Assembly (NCBI GenBank): GCA_945860515.1
Contig: CAMARI010000005.1
Location: 1 to 40,112 of the forward strand
Source of the DNA: Polaromonas sp. YR568
GTDB lineage: Bacteria > Pseudomonadota > Gammaproteobacteria > Burkholderiales > Burkholderiaceae_C
DNA length: 40,112 nucleotides
Direction: 5' to 3'
In this document: positions 1 to 7,305 of the stretch, piece after piece
Layout of the letters: each line of letters opens with the position of its first letter
Position numbering within the stretch: the first letter of the stretch is position 1
The notes under the pieces: model-generated
Database searches by the model: none
What the model saw: the letters and a program-made list of their open reading frames with translations, nothing else
Told to the model about the DNA's origin: nothing
Program-made: the position numbers and the translations under genes

Positions 1-1407
1 TTAGAGAAAGGGTGCGTCATTGCATTCATGTGTATCTTGGCGCACTGGACGGATATTGGCGGGCGATACGTTGGATCGTCTGCATCTAACGATACGACCG
101 ATATTTTTCAAGAGGGCATTCAATTTCGAACTGTTCGATTGAGAGCCAATGGTCAACCTGTTGCTGAAATCTATCGAATGATTGAATACAACACACGTTT
201 TCCTGAAATGGTCATGGGTGATTTAGAGGCTCAACTAGCGGGATGTATCAAAGGTGCGGCTTTATTTAAGGGCATCGCAGAAAAATTTGGTGCACAAGTG
301 ACTTTGAACGCCATTTATACTATGTGGAGACAGTCGGAAGAATTGGTAAGACAAGCGGTTAAAAATATTCCAGATGGTGTTTATCACGCCGAATCTTTTT
401 TAGATAATGACGGCGTGGAATTGAATAAAAAAATTGTTTGCCCAATTTCTGTTCGAATTGAAGGTGAGCGTTTTATTGTTGATTTTTCGGACATCAATCC
501 ACAGGTGAAGGGGCCGTTTAATTCAGGCCGTGAAGGCGGTGGAATTACCGCAGCTAGGATTGCATTTAAATACTTAACATCACCCGATGAATTTACTAAT
601 GAAGGCAGTTTTGCACCACTCGAAGTGATATTGCCCGATGGTAAATTTTTGAGTGCCAGCGCAACTGCTGCAATGGCCAGATACAGCACACCTTTGGCAA
701 CCGTGATTGACACCATTATTCGATCGGTTGCAGACGCTGTTCCCGATAGAGTGGCTGGCGGCCATCATGCATCAATGGGCTCTCATCGATTTCAAGGCAA
801 CAATCCACATACGGGGCGATTATTCACACACTTGGATACAGCTCACGGTGGCTGGGGCGGATCTAAGGGTAAGGATGGCGCGGGTCCATTTAAAACCCTA
901 GCGCATGGAGATACATTGGATGTGCCTATAGAAGTTCAAGAAGCGCTGTATGGATTACAAGTGGACTCGTTTGAATTTCGAGCGAACTCCTGTGGTGCTG
1001 GACAGTTTAGAGGTGGAGTGGGTTTAAATAAGTCATACACAATTCAGCATCCCGTTAAACTAACATTAACATTTGAACGGCATGGTTGTCCACCATGGGG
1101 ATTGTTGGGGGGGATGGATGGTGAGCCAGGTTATGTTGAGATTGAAAAAAAAGGACAAGCCAAAAAAATGTTCTTAAAAGCAACGGATATACCGCTTGAA
1201 CCTGGTGATCGTGTATTTATTCATACTGGTGGGGGTGGTGGCTATGGATCACCCGATCAACGTGAGATTCAGTCAGTTGTAAACGATGTGCAAAAAGGTT
1301 ATGTCACTGTTGATGTGGCGAGAGATGCTTATCGCGTGGTTTTCGATGACACATTAAAAGTCGACTTGAAAGCGACAAACAATTTAAGACAAATGGGGAC
1401 TGCATGA
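1..1407 (+). CDS. Hydantoinase B/oxoprolinase-family subunit, 5' end cut by window edge
   Basis: The reading frame is open from the first base, so the gene starts upstream; 468 residues are visible and roughly the first hundred of this family seem to be missing. It resembles the HyuB-type subunit of ATP-dependent hydantoinases, 5-oxoprolinase and acetone-carboxylase-like enzymes. Visible family features are the early AHWTDIGG segment (family G/A-H-x-x-D-I/V-G-G), the GPFNSGREGGG turn, and the C-terminal glycine-rich run HTGGGGGYGSP, typical of the family's end. The partner HyuA (ATP-binding) would be expected just upstream, outside the window. It overlaps the next gene by four bases (ATGA), so both are translationally coupled. 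Codons are A/T-rich, unlike genes right of 10 kb. The exact substrate cannot be read from the sequence. Confidence 0.88.
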   Translation, partial: LEKGCVIAFMCILAHWTDIGGRYVGSSASNDTTDIFQEGIQFRTVRLRANGQPVAEIYRMIEYNTRFPEMVMGDLEAQLAGCIKGAALFKGIAEKFGAQVTLNAIYTMWRQSEELVRQAVKNIPDGVYHAESFLDNDGVELNKKIVCPISVRIEGERFIVDFSDINPQVKGPFNSGREGGGITAARIAFKYLTSPDEFTNEGSFAPLEVILPDGKFLSASATAAMARYSTPLATVIDTIIRSVADAVPDRVAGGHHASMGSHRFQGNNPHTGRLFTHLDTAHGGWGGSKGKDGAGPFKTLAHGDTLDVPIEVQEALYGLQVDSFEFRANSCGAGQFRGGVGLNKSYTIQHPVKLTLTFERHGCPPWGLLGGMDGEPGYVEIEKKGQAKKMFLKATDIPLEPGDRVFIHTGGGGGYGSPDQREIQSVVNDVQKGYVTVDVARDAYRVVFDDTLKVDLKATNNLRQMGTA

Positions 1408-2339
1408 AGATCGGTCGTTATTTTTTAAATGAACAGGAACGATTGGCCGCTGTGATCAAGGTTGGCGGCGTTGACAAAGCAATCGATGTTGCAAAAGTTG
1501 CCCAAGCGCTTCAGATTCAATTGCCATTTGTCACCATGGTGGCGCTGATTGCCAGTGGCTTGTCAGGTCTCGACAAACTAAATGCGATGCTCCAAAAAGC
1601 TACGCAGATTGCCGACCCCAAATGGTGTCTTGAAATTGATGATGTACCTTGGGATATTCCAGTTCAAGCACGTTCTGTTTTTTGTGCGGGTCGGAATTTT
1701 GGCCGTCACAAAGACGAGAGTATGAAGTATTGGACGCAGCAAGGTACAACAGGTATTCACTTTGACTTTCCCACCGGATTTATCAAATTAGCTCATACGT
1801 TAGTGCCGCATTGCGCGTCTGTTGCGCGACCTGCTGATGTGCTTGAATTTGATTATGAGATTGAAGTCGTTGCCATCTTGTCAAAGCCAACATTCAATGT
1901 TTCAGAGAAAGACGCCTTGTCTCATGTGTTTGGTTATACGGTGTTCAATGATTTATCGGCTAGAGAGTGGCAAAAGAAAGAAATGCGCAATCAGATGATT
2001 CTGATCGGTAAAAATTTTCCAGGCTTTGGTCCGATTGGACCTTGGATTTTGACAGCAGACGAAGTGCCTGATCCTTCACGCTTGGTCATTGATTTGAAGG
2101 TGAATGGTCAAACAGTTCAACACGAATCTTGTTCGGACATGATTTTTAATTTTCAACAATTAATTTCATTTTGGTCGAAGTCGGGTTTGACAGCAGGAGA
2201 TATGATTGCATCAGGAACGCCAGAGGGTGTAGCCATGCATAGAAAACCCGATCCGTTTGCTTTTTATCTCAAGCCTGGCGATGTGATACATGCATCAGTG
2301 GAAGGTATTGGCGTGTTGGAAACTCGAATTCCATCTTGA
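1404..2339 (+). CDS. Fumarylacetoacetate hydrolase (FAH) family protein
   Basis: A 311-residue protein of the FAH superfamily, whose members hydrolyse or decarboxylate beta-diketo acids or hydrate 2-oxo-enoic acids using a divalent metal. Metal-binding acidic residues are visible in FDYEIEVVAIL (E-x-E) and in the following VFNDLSARE segment; GTPEGVAM near the C-terminus is the usual family loop. The N-terminal ~100 residues form the variable cap found in homoprotocatechuate-isomerase/FAH-like enzymes. The ATG overlaps the stop of the preceding gene. With the hydantoinase-type subunit and importer it suggests uptake and ring-opening of one organic substrate (possibly a cyclic amide), but this is inference from context. 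Confidence 0.88.
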   Translation: MKIGRYFLNEQERLAAVIKVGGVDKAIDVAKVAQALQIQLPFVTMVALIASGLSGLDKLNAMLQKATQIADPKWCLEIDDVPWDIPVQARSVFCAGRNFGRHKDESMKYWTQQGTTGIHFDFPTGFIKLAHTLVPHCASVARPADVLEFDYEIEVVAILSKPTFNVSEKDALSHVFGYTVFNDLSAREWQKKEMRNQMILIGKNFPGFGPIGPWILTADEVPDPSRLVIDLKVNGQTVQHESCSDMIFNFQQLISFWSKSGLTAGDMIASGTPEGVAMHRKPDPFAFYLKPGDVIHASVEGIGVLETRIPS

Positions 2340-2344
2340 AATGA

Positions 2345-3157
2345 ATGCAAAGCAATAAATTCATGAATACTGTTAATCCAACGACAACTTTATTGTCGGT
2401 TAGAAATCTGTTTAAAAAATACCAGACAAAAGCGGGGGAGACAGTCGATGCGTTAACCCATATTCATGTTGACCTGATGGACGGTGAGTTTGTGAGTATT
2501 CTGGGCCCATCAGGATGTGGAAAAACGACCTTGTTAAAAATTCTTGCAGGCATCGTACATCATTCAAGTGGTGAGGTGATGTTTAAAGGACAGGCCATTT
2601 CAGATTCAAAAAATGTCATGGGCGTTGTATTTCAATCACCGGTGCTCTTGCCGTGGCTCACTGTCCTTGAAAATGTCTTGCTTCCCATACGTGTGCTTGG
2701 TATGAATCGGACTGAATACTTGGCCTCTGCCATTTCGTTGATTGAATTGGTTGGTCTAGATGGATTTGAAAATAAATACCCTAATGAATTATCGGGCGGT
2801 ATGCAGCAACGCGTGTCGATTGTGAGGGCATTGATTCATGACCCCGGTATTTTGTTGATGGATGAACCTTTTGGCGCCTTGGACTCACTCACACGTGAGC
2901 GAATGAATTCAGAGCTGCAAAAAATATGGATGGTTAAGAAGAAAACTGTATTTTTTATCACTCACAGCATATCTGAAGCTGTCTTTTTATCTGATCGTGT
3001 GCTAGTCATGTCTGCAAGACCTGGAAAAATCATTGAAGAAATTCGCATCGATTTTCCACGGCCACGGCATATTGATTTAACTAGCACCCAAGAGTTTGGT
3101 GATATTGCTAAGCATTTACGTGGCTGTCTGGGTAGTTATGAGGCGGGGCAGGAATGA
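2345..3157 (+). CDS. ABC transporter ATP-binding protein, SsuB/TauB-like
   Basis: A 270-residue cytoplasmic ATPase. Walker A is GPSGCGKT at about residues 54-61, the signature LSGGM at 149-153, and Walker B LLMDEPF at 170-176 followed by the D-loop GALD; the late SARPGKI stretch is typical of nitrate/sulfonate/taurine importers. It energises uptake through the permease encoded next. A second in-frame ATG lies six codons downstream; the first, five bases after the FAH stop, keeps the operon tightly packed. The substrate is not predictable from the ATPase. Confidence 0.93.
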   Translation: MQSNKFMNTVNPTTTLLSVRNLFKKYQTKAGETVDALTHIHVDLMDGEFVSILGPSGCGKTTLLKILAGIVHHSSGEVMFKGQAISDSKNVMGVVFQSPVLLPWLTVLENVLLPIRVLGMNRTEYLASAISLIELVGLDGFENKYPNELSGGMQQRVSIVRALIHDPGILLMDEPFGALDSLTRERMNSELQKIWMVKKKTVFFITHSISEAVFLSDRVLVMSARPGKIIEEIRIDFPRPRHIDLTSTQEFGDIAKHLRGCLGSYEAGQE

Positions 3158-3191
3158 TAAGAGTTCTAAACGCACGTGTTGGGGACTTAAA

Positions 3192-3995
3192 ATGAAAAAC
3201 TTTTTTCAGCGATTCATTCAATCGTTTCCTTTTATCTTTAGCATCTGTATTGGATTTATGATTTGGCATTACAGCGTTATTTTTTTCGATATGCCTAGTT
3301 ATATTTTACCTAAACCTGCTTTGGTATGGAACGCTCTTTACGATGGTTTAAGTCAAGATCCATTTGCAAGATCTAGTTTTTGGTTTCACTTAGCCGATAC
3401 CCTCAATGCAACCTTGATGGGTTTTGTTATTGGTGGATTGGTTGGTTTGGTAGGGGCTGCAATGATGGCTGAATCCAAAATGATCGAAACCGCCTTGTTG
3501 CCCTACGTGGTTGGATTACAAAGTCTTCCTAAAGTGGCTATTGCTCCATTGCTGGTTATTTGGTTTGGATACGGAATTGAGTCAAAGGTAGCGATGGCCT
3601 TTGTTTTAACACTATTCCCTGTGCTCATTAATTCATTATCGGGTTTTCGATCTTTTCCAAGAGAGAGAATTGAGTTGATGATTTCACTGAAGGCAACGCG
3701 TTGGACTACTTTTCGTTTAATTAAATTTCCCAGTGCAATGCCTATGGTTTTTTCTGGATTGAATATTGGGATTGTTTATGCAATGCTAGGAACGTTGGTT
3801 TCTGAATTTAGCGGTGGTCAAAAAGGTATGGGTGTTATCATGATGCAAATGCAGGCGGTTTCGGACACTGCTGGTGTATTTGCTGCGATGGTTGTTTTGG
3901 GTTTTACGGGATATATGTTGATTAGTCTGATGCGCCAACTTCAAAAGTATTTGGTTTTTTGGATGGAAGAAGCCGAACAAGGTTTAGGTGTTTAA
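3192..3995 (+). CDS. ABC transporter permease, SsuC/TauC-like
   Basis: An inner-membrane protein of 267 residues with about six hydrophobic segments, the first at residues 8-28. I chose the ATG at 3192 because a GGGGA Shine-Dalgarno stretch lies six bases upstream; a longer frame starting at 3096 would overlap the ATPase gene out of frame and adds an implausible N-terminus. The cytoplasmic EAA-type loop is present (ELMISLKATRW...FPSAMP), but the usually invariant glycine after the leucine is lysine here. It forms the channel with the flanking ATPase and binding protein. Confidence 0.92.
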   Translation: MKNFFQRFIQSFPFIFSICIGFMIWHYSVIFFDMPSYILPKPALVWNALYDGLSQDPFARSSFWFHLADTLNATLMGFVIGGLVGLVGAAMMAESKMIETALLPYVVGLQSLPKVAIAPLLVIWFGYGIESKVAMAFVLTLFPVLINSLSGFRSFPRERIELMISLKATRWTTFRLIKFPSAMPMVFSGLNIGIVYAMLGTLVSEFSGGQKGMGVIMMQMQAVSDTAGVFAAMVVLGFTGYMLISLMRQLQKYLVFWMEEAEQGLGV

Positions 3996-4019
3996 AATTT
4001 TTAATTCAAAGAGGACAAA

Positions 4020-5111
4020 ATGAAAAATTTAATGTGTGCCATATTTTCAAAATGTTTGGCCGTTGTCGTTTTACCATTCTTGCTCATCAGTAATAGTCAT
4101 TCACAAACACTTGAAAAAATAAAATTTGGTTTTGCACAAAACTCGATTTCTCCGATTGTGATTAATTTTATCGTCCCTCAATTTTTGGGCTATTACAAAG
4201 AGGAAGGTATTGATGTTGAGTTGGTGACGCTGGGAACAAATGCTGCAGTCATGGCTAATTTGGATCAAAAGCATATTGAATTTGGCGTCGGTGTTCCTTC
4301 TTTTCAGTTGCCGTTGGCCGCCAAGGGTGAGCGTGTGCCTGGAATTAATTTTTATGAATACACCTATCCCTTCAAATGGGCCATTGCTGTTAAGCCAGAA
4401 AGCACTTACAAAACAGTTTCTGATCTCAAAGGAGAAACTATTGGAGTTTCTAGTTTTGGAGTTACAGACTTTCCGATAGGCAAAGCGATTGTTCGTTTAA
4501 ACAAAATGGATCCTGAAAAAGATGTCAAGTGGCTCGCTGTGGGTGAGGGTGTGACTGCGGGTCTAGCGGTCATCAGAAATGCTGTTTCAAGTTTGGTGTA
4601 TTTTGATACCGGCTTTGGTCAAATCGAAGCCGCTGGAATTAAATTACGGTATTTAACACTTCCAGATAATGTGCCAAAGGTTGGTGGTTTGTATATTTCC
4701 GCTTCAAAAGAAACGTTGGAGAAAAAACGCAAAGTGGCAGTTGGTTTTGCGCGTGCAGTTGCAAAAGCCAGTTATTTCATTCAATCCAATCCAGAAGCTG
4801 CAGCCTACATGTTCATTAAACTATATCCCGAAGCTGCGCCTCGTGGAATACCACTCGCAGAACAAATCAAAGCGGTCAGTATTCCAATTAAAAAAAGAAT
4901 GGCGCTCTATACGCACTACGATAAATCCATATCAGAAATAGGGAAAACAACAGCTGCTGAATGGGCGGATGAGATTGAGTTTTTGGGATTGAAGGAAAAA
5001 ATTAAAGACACGTCACCTTTTTACACCAATGATTTAATCGCTGAGATAAACAAATTTGATCCTAAAAAAATCATGGAAGATGGTAAAAATTTCAAAATCC
5101 CATCTCAGTAA
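4020..5111 (+). CDS. ABC transporter substrate-binding protein, NMT1/SsuA-like
   Basis: A 363-residue secreted binding protein. The N-terminus has a signal peptide (Lys-rich start, hydrophobic core around residues 12-24, cleavage plausible after SHS). The mature part begins LEKIKFGFAQNS and contains the GYYKEEGIDVEL element diagnostic of the NMT1/THI5/SsuA fold, which binds small organic ligands such as alkanesulfonates, taurine or pyrimidine precursors. An AGAGGA ribosome-binding site sits upstream of the ATG. It is the last gene of the A/T-rich operon. The ligand is unknown; context suggests the substrate of the two enzymes encoded upstream. Confidence 0.93.
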   Translation: MKNLMCAIFSKCLAVVVLPFLLISNSHSQTLEKIKFGFAQNSISPIVINFIVPQFLGYYKEEGIDVELVTLGTNAAVMANLDQKHIEFGVGVPSFQLPLAAKGERVPGINFYEYTYPFKWAIAVKPESTYKTVSDLKGETIGVSSFGVTDFPIGKAIVRLNKMDPEKDVKWLAVGEGVTAGLAVIRNAVSSLVYFDTGFGQIEAAGIKLRYLTLPDNVPKVGGLYISASKETLEKKRKVAVGFARAVAKASYFIQSNPEAAAYMFIKLYPEAAPRGIPLAEQIKAVSIPIKKRMALYTHYDKSISEIGKTTAAEWADEIEFLGLKEKIKDTSPFYTNDLIAEINKFDPKKIMEDGKNFKIPSQ

Positions 5112-5130
5112 TAAAATAGATGAGATCGTT

Positions 5131-5292
5131 TTATCGCCCACCCGCCACGTCCAATATGCTTCCATGCACATAGGATGCGCCGTCACTGGCTAACCGAACA
5201 ACGGCTTTAGCCACCTCATCAGGTCCACCTGCGCGACCCATTGGAACGACGTTTTTAGGGTTGTGTCGCAATAGCCGCCTCATGGCTGGAGC
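5131..5292 (-). pseudogene. C-terminal remnant of a short-chain dehydrogenase/reductase
   Basis: About 54 codons on the minus strand encode the tail of an [24 protein letters not shown] followed by [14 protein letters not shown] and a stop. This matches the family pattern P-x-G-R-x-G-x-P-E-E-V-A-x-x-V-x-F-L-A-S-D...G-x-x-x-x-V-D-G-G. The Rossmann nucleotide-binding region and the YxxxK active site are absent; upstream sequence becomes repetitive, non-SDR DNA at about 5294. It is a broken gene whose 5' part was lost or replaced. Confidence 0.75.
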
Positions 5293-5293
5293 C

Positions 5294-5329
5294 CCCGAGT
5301 TCGACACCAACTGACGTAAGTTGTTGATT
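5294..5329. repeat. Imperfect direct repeat, copy A
   Basis: Thirty-six bases that align without gaps to 5428-5463 at 29 positions. The shared blocks are CCCGAGTTCGACA, TGACGTAAGT and TGATT; mismatches cluster in two short spacers. Copy A lies exactly where SDR homology stops, so it could mark the end of an inserted or deleted segment. Confidence 0.7.
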
Positions 5330-5380
5330 CGTAAGCGATCAATAAACCCCGTCCTATCTTTCTGAGCCAATTTCCCAGAA

Positions 5381-5413
5381 GCTTGTGTCCACATAAACAA
5401 CGTGGACACAAGC
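5381..5413. repeat. Perfect 12-bp inverted repeat (hairpin) between the two direct repeats
   Basis: GCTTGTGTCCAC at 5381-5392 and GTGGACACAAGC at 5402-5413 are perfectly complementary around a 9-base loop. No T-run follows on either strand, so it is not an obvious intrinsic terminator. It may be part of a small non-autonomous repeat element or a protein-binding site. Confidence 0.7.
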
Positions 5414-5427
5414 GAGGTTCTGTCGCA

Positions 5428-5463
5428 CCCGAGTTCGACAGTTAATGACGTAAGTACCTGATT
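5428..5463. repeat. Imperfect direct repeat, copy B
   Basis: Partner of the copy at 5294-5329, 134 bases downstream in the same orientation. Together with the hairpin between them the unit resembles the end of a small mobile or repetitive element; no transposase is seen nearby. Confidence 0.7.
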
Positions 5464-6018
5464 TCATTGACCATGAACTCAAAACGTGCCCGCCGTGGTC
5501 ATCGGCTGCGCTGTAGTTACGGTCTGGTTGTTCTTGCCCAGTATGCTGCCCAAGTTGCCTTTAACCTTCCTTTAAACCTAGAAACCGCAGTTGATCGCTG
5601 ACAAGTGCTGGCCGCGCCGCCTAGCCACTCACTTTCGCACCCACGAACTGCTTCACCCTTGGGGCGATAGCGCTACCACCCGATTGAACAGCCATGGCGG
5701 GCGCGCAAGCGCTGAACTACTTCCCCCTGCGGCCTGCAGCTTGTCCGGCAAGTAGGTCACTAATTAATCCACACCATTGTTGATTGCCTACCGAAGCCAA
5801 ACGTTTTATGCACTGCCGCGAAATAAGGGGGGGGGCTAAAAAGTTCAACGGTTTGTCATGCTTGAAACCACACGGGATGTCACGCAGAGAAAAAATTCCC
5901 CGTGGCGAAAACAATCAAAATAAAACGGGGTAGCAGCAGCAAAGCGGGGGAACAAACGGGGGAACAAGTGCCCGCTTTAAACTCTGAAACCTAGTCTTAA
6001 TGCGGGTTTCAAGCTGAT
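5464..6018. other. Non-coding or decayed stretch
   Basis: No credible gene was found here. Short open stretches on both strands lack family motifs and ribosome-binding sites. A 40-odd-codon plus-strand tail ending at about 5993 (rich in K, G, S, with a repeated GEQ) could be the eroded end of a protein gene, but I cannot identify it. A run of nine G lies at 5827-5835. Confidence 0.5.
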
Positions 6019-6041
6019 ATTCAATTGACCCCAGCCCACCA
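6019..6041 (+). other. tRNA 3'-end-like fragment, possible attachment-site remnant
   Basis: The bases TTCAATT (6020-6026) resemble a T-loop, and CCAGCCCACCA (6031-6041) resembles the acceptor 3' strand, discriminator A and CCA of a Lys-type tRNA (family knowledge: betaproteobacterial tRNA-Lys often ends in CCCAGCCCACCA). The T-stem is one base short and its 5' strand does not pair, and no D or anticodon arm precedes it, so this is not a functional tRNA. Such partial 3' ends commonly remain where an integrating element used a tRNA gene. Weak call. Confidence 0.3.
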
Positions 6042-6052
6042 TACCGCATGAC

Positions 6053-6089
6053 AAAGGCCGCTAACGACATACAGTTAGCGGCCTTTTTT
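6053..6089 (+). terminator. Strong intrinsic terminator
   Basis: A perfect 13-bp stem, AAAGGCCGCTAAC (6053-6065) with GTTAGCGGCCTTT (6074-6086), has an 8-base loop and a T-run of six. It follows the tRNA-like fragment by about a dozen bases and could be the terminator of a lost tRNA or gene on the plus strand. The stem also carries A-residues at its 5' foot, so it may work weakly in the other direction. Confidence 0.85.
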
Positions 6090-6401
6090 CATGGGCTCTA
6101 CGCCCAGCAACTGCGCCAATTCCGCTTAAGGCTTGTGGACGCGGCTTTTTCAAAGTTTCATTTTTTGCCCTCAGAAGCTGATTTTCTCTAAGTTTTCTCT
6201 GTTTACTTGTGGACGCCGTCCATAAGCAAACCTAGGATCCATGGGGGTTCCAGGGCGATGGTATTACCTAGTCAATGAGGGGCATGGTTGACGGCCTCTT
6301 TTTTGGAGGCAATATTTTTCCCAGTATGGGTGGGCATTCGCTCATAGCCCGCATCATCTCAGGATCGCAAGGCGGTAGAACAAGGCAGACCACTGTTGGT
6401 G
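6090..6401. other. Intergenic region with short direct repeat
   Basis: No gene is supported; the 66-codon open frame at 6275-6475 has no motif and overlaps the mazE start. The 11-mer CTTGTGGACGC occurs at 6132-6142 and 6206-6216; the second copy continues into an imperfect inverted repeat (TTGTGGAC...GTCCATAA). The purpose is unknown. Confidence 0.5.
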
Positions 6402-6448
6402 TTGATCCACGGGAATCAAGTGTCTACAATGTAGATACGTTCAAGGAG
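6402..6448 (+). promoter_or_regulatory. mazEF promoter, operator-like palindrome and ribosome-binding site
   Basis: A good sigma-70 promoter reads TTGATC (6402-6407), a 17-base spacer and TACAAT (6425-6430). The -10 box is embedded in the palindrome TCTACA-A-TGTAGA (6423-6435), a likely site for autorepression by the antitoxin. AAGGAG at 6443-6448 lies seven bases before the mazE ATG. Confidence 0.7.
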
Positions 6449-6455
6449 AATTTCT

Positions 6456-6698
6456 ATGGAAGCTGTTATCCGTAAATGGGGCAATAGTCCAGCACTGCGC
6501 CTACCCAGCGCGGCATTGAAGGCCGCTGGTTACGCTCTCGAGCAAAAAGTGGAGCTGGTTGTTTCACGAGGGCGCATTGTGATCCAGCCCTCAGAAAATG
6601 TGACTTACAGCTTAGATAACCTGCTGGCAGGCATCACGTCGGGGAACGCGCACAGCGAATTCAGCTTTGGCAAGCCGGTTGGCAAAGAGGCTTTGTAA
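6456..6698 (+). CDS. mazE: Antitoxin MazE (AbrB/SpoVT fold)
   Basis: An 80-residue antitoxin. The N-terminal half is the AbrB-like swapped-hairpin DNA-binding domain, with the hallmark RKWGNSPALRLP at residues 6-17. The C-terminal tail (YSLDNLLAGIT...FGKPVGKEAL) parallels the toxin-neutralising extension of E. coli MazE. It binds MazF and should repress the operon through the palindrome in its promoter. Its stop overlaps the toxin ATG by one base (TAATG), giving translational coupling. Confidence 0.93.
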   Translation: MEAVIRKWGNSPALRLPSAALKAAGYALEQKVELVVSRGRIVIQPSENVTYSLDNLLAGITSGNAHSEFSFGKPVGKEAL

Positions 6699-7042
6699 TG
6701 GCCGCACGCGGCTATGTTCCCGATGCCAGTGACGTGGTCTGGCTGGCGTTTGATCCCCAAGCCGGGCATGAGCAAGCAGGCCATCGCCCTGCGCTGGTGG
6801 TCAGTCCGGCCAGTTACAACGGTAAAACGGGTCTGATGGTTTGCTGTCCCATGACCACCAAAATCAAAGGCCACCCGTTTGAGGTGGTGACCCAGGTTGA
6901 CGGTGTTGACTGCGCCGTGTTGTCAGATCAAGTCAAATCCTTGGATTGGAAAGTGCGTCAGGCGAAGAAAAAGGCCGTCGTACCGGGGGACGTGATGTTG
7001 CACGTCAGGGCCAAGATGAAAGCCCTGCTCATGATTTCCTGA
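6698..7042 (+). CDS. mazF: Endoribonuclease toxin MazF/ChpB type
   Basis: A 114-residue toxin of the MazF/PemK/CcdB-fold family that cuts single-stranded RNA at short sequence motifs. Highly conserved segments are GHEQAGHRPALVVSP (about residues 22-36), containing the catalytic-arginine loop, and CCPMTTKIKGHPFEV, with the active-site threonine region, followed by LSDQVKSLDW. Length and all core motifs are intact, so the toxin is probably functional. Translation is coupled to mazE. The role is probably stress response or stabilisation of the surrounding accessory DNA. Confidence 0.94.
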   Translation: MAARGYVPDASDVVWLAFDPQAGHEQAGHRPALVVSPASYNGKTGLMVCCPMTTKIKGHPFEVVTQVDGVDCAVLSDQVKSLDWKVRQAKKKAVVPGDVMLHVRAKMKALLMIS

Positions 7043-7053
7043 GGACCTCAACT

Positions 7054-7233
7054 ATGGCAAAAAAACTCGATGACATCATGGCGACATTGCCAGCACAGCG
7101 CCGCGCCCGGATTGAGGGCCGTGCCATGAAATTGGTCACACCTAAAGTCGTTCGTAAGGTCGTTGAGGCGTACCGAAAAGATTTGTCTGCTGTATTTGAC
7201 GTTGTTCCAAACGCCATTTCAAGCTCGAAATAG
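7054..7233 (+). pseudogene. Truncated XRE-family antitoxin (HigA-like) fragment
   Basis: A 59-codon frame starts 11 bases after mazF, with GAGGA (7041-7045) upstream. It begins MAKKLDDIMATLPAQRRARIE, the common N-terminus of HTH antitoxins paired with RelE/HigB toxins, and enters the helix-turn-helix (residues about 38-57), then ends at NAISSSK. Intact relatives continue with a serine-(arginine/lysine)-leucine-glutamate helix. In the +1 frame the bases just before the stop read KLE, so loss of one base plus later truncation would explain the break. No HigB toxin is adjacent. Confidence 0.7.
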
Positions 7234-7305
7234 CGTTGGCATCTGAATAGGTCCTCGGCTCGACTTTTTCATCCCCCAAATGGATCATCTGTTCCATGAC
7301 TGCCT

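Noticed and set aside
5827-5835. Run of nine G as a regulatory site
   Set aside because: A lone homopolymer in non-coding DNA with no gene start near it; no phase-variable frame is affected.
6019-6041. Complete tRNA gene
   Set aside because: Only a 3'-end-like piece exists; no anticodon or D arm precedes it, so I list it only as a possible remnant.
6275-6475. 66-codon plus-strand frame before mazE
   Set aside because: No motif or ribosome-binding site; it runs through the mazEF promoter and into the mazE start.
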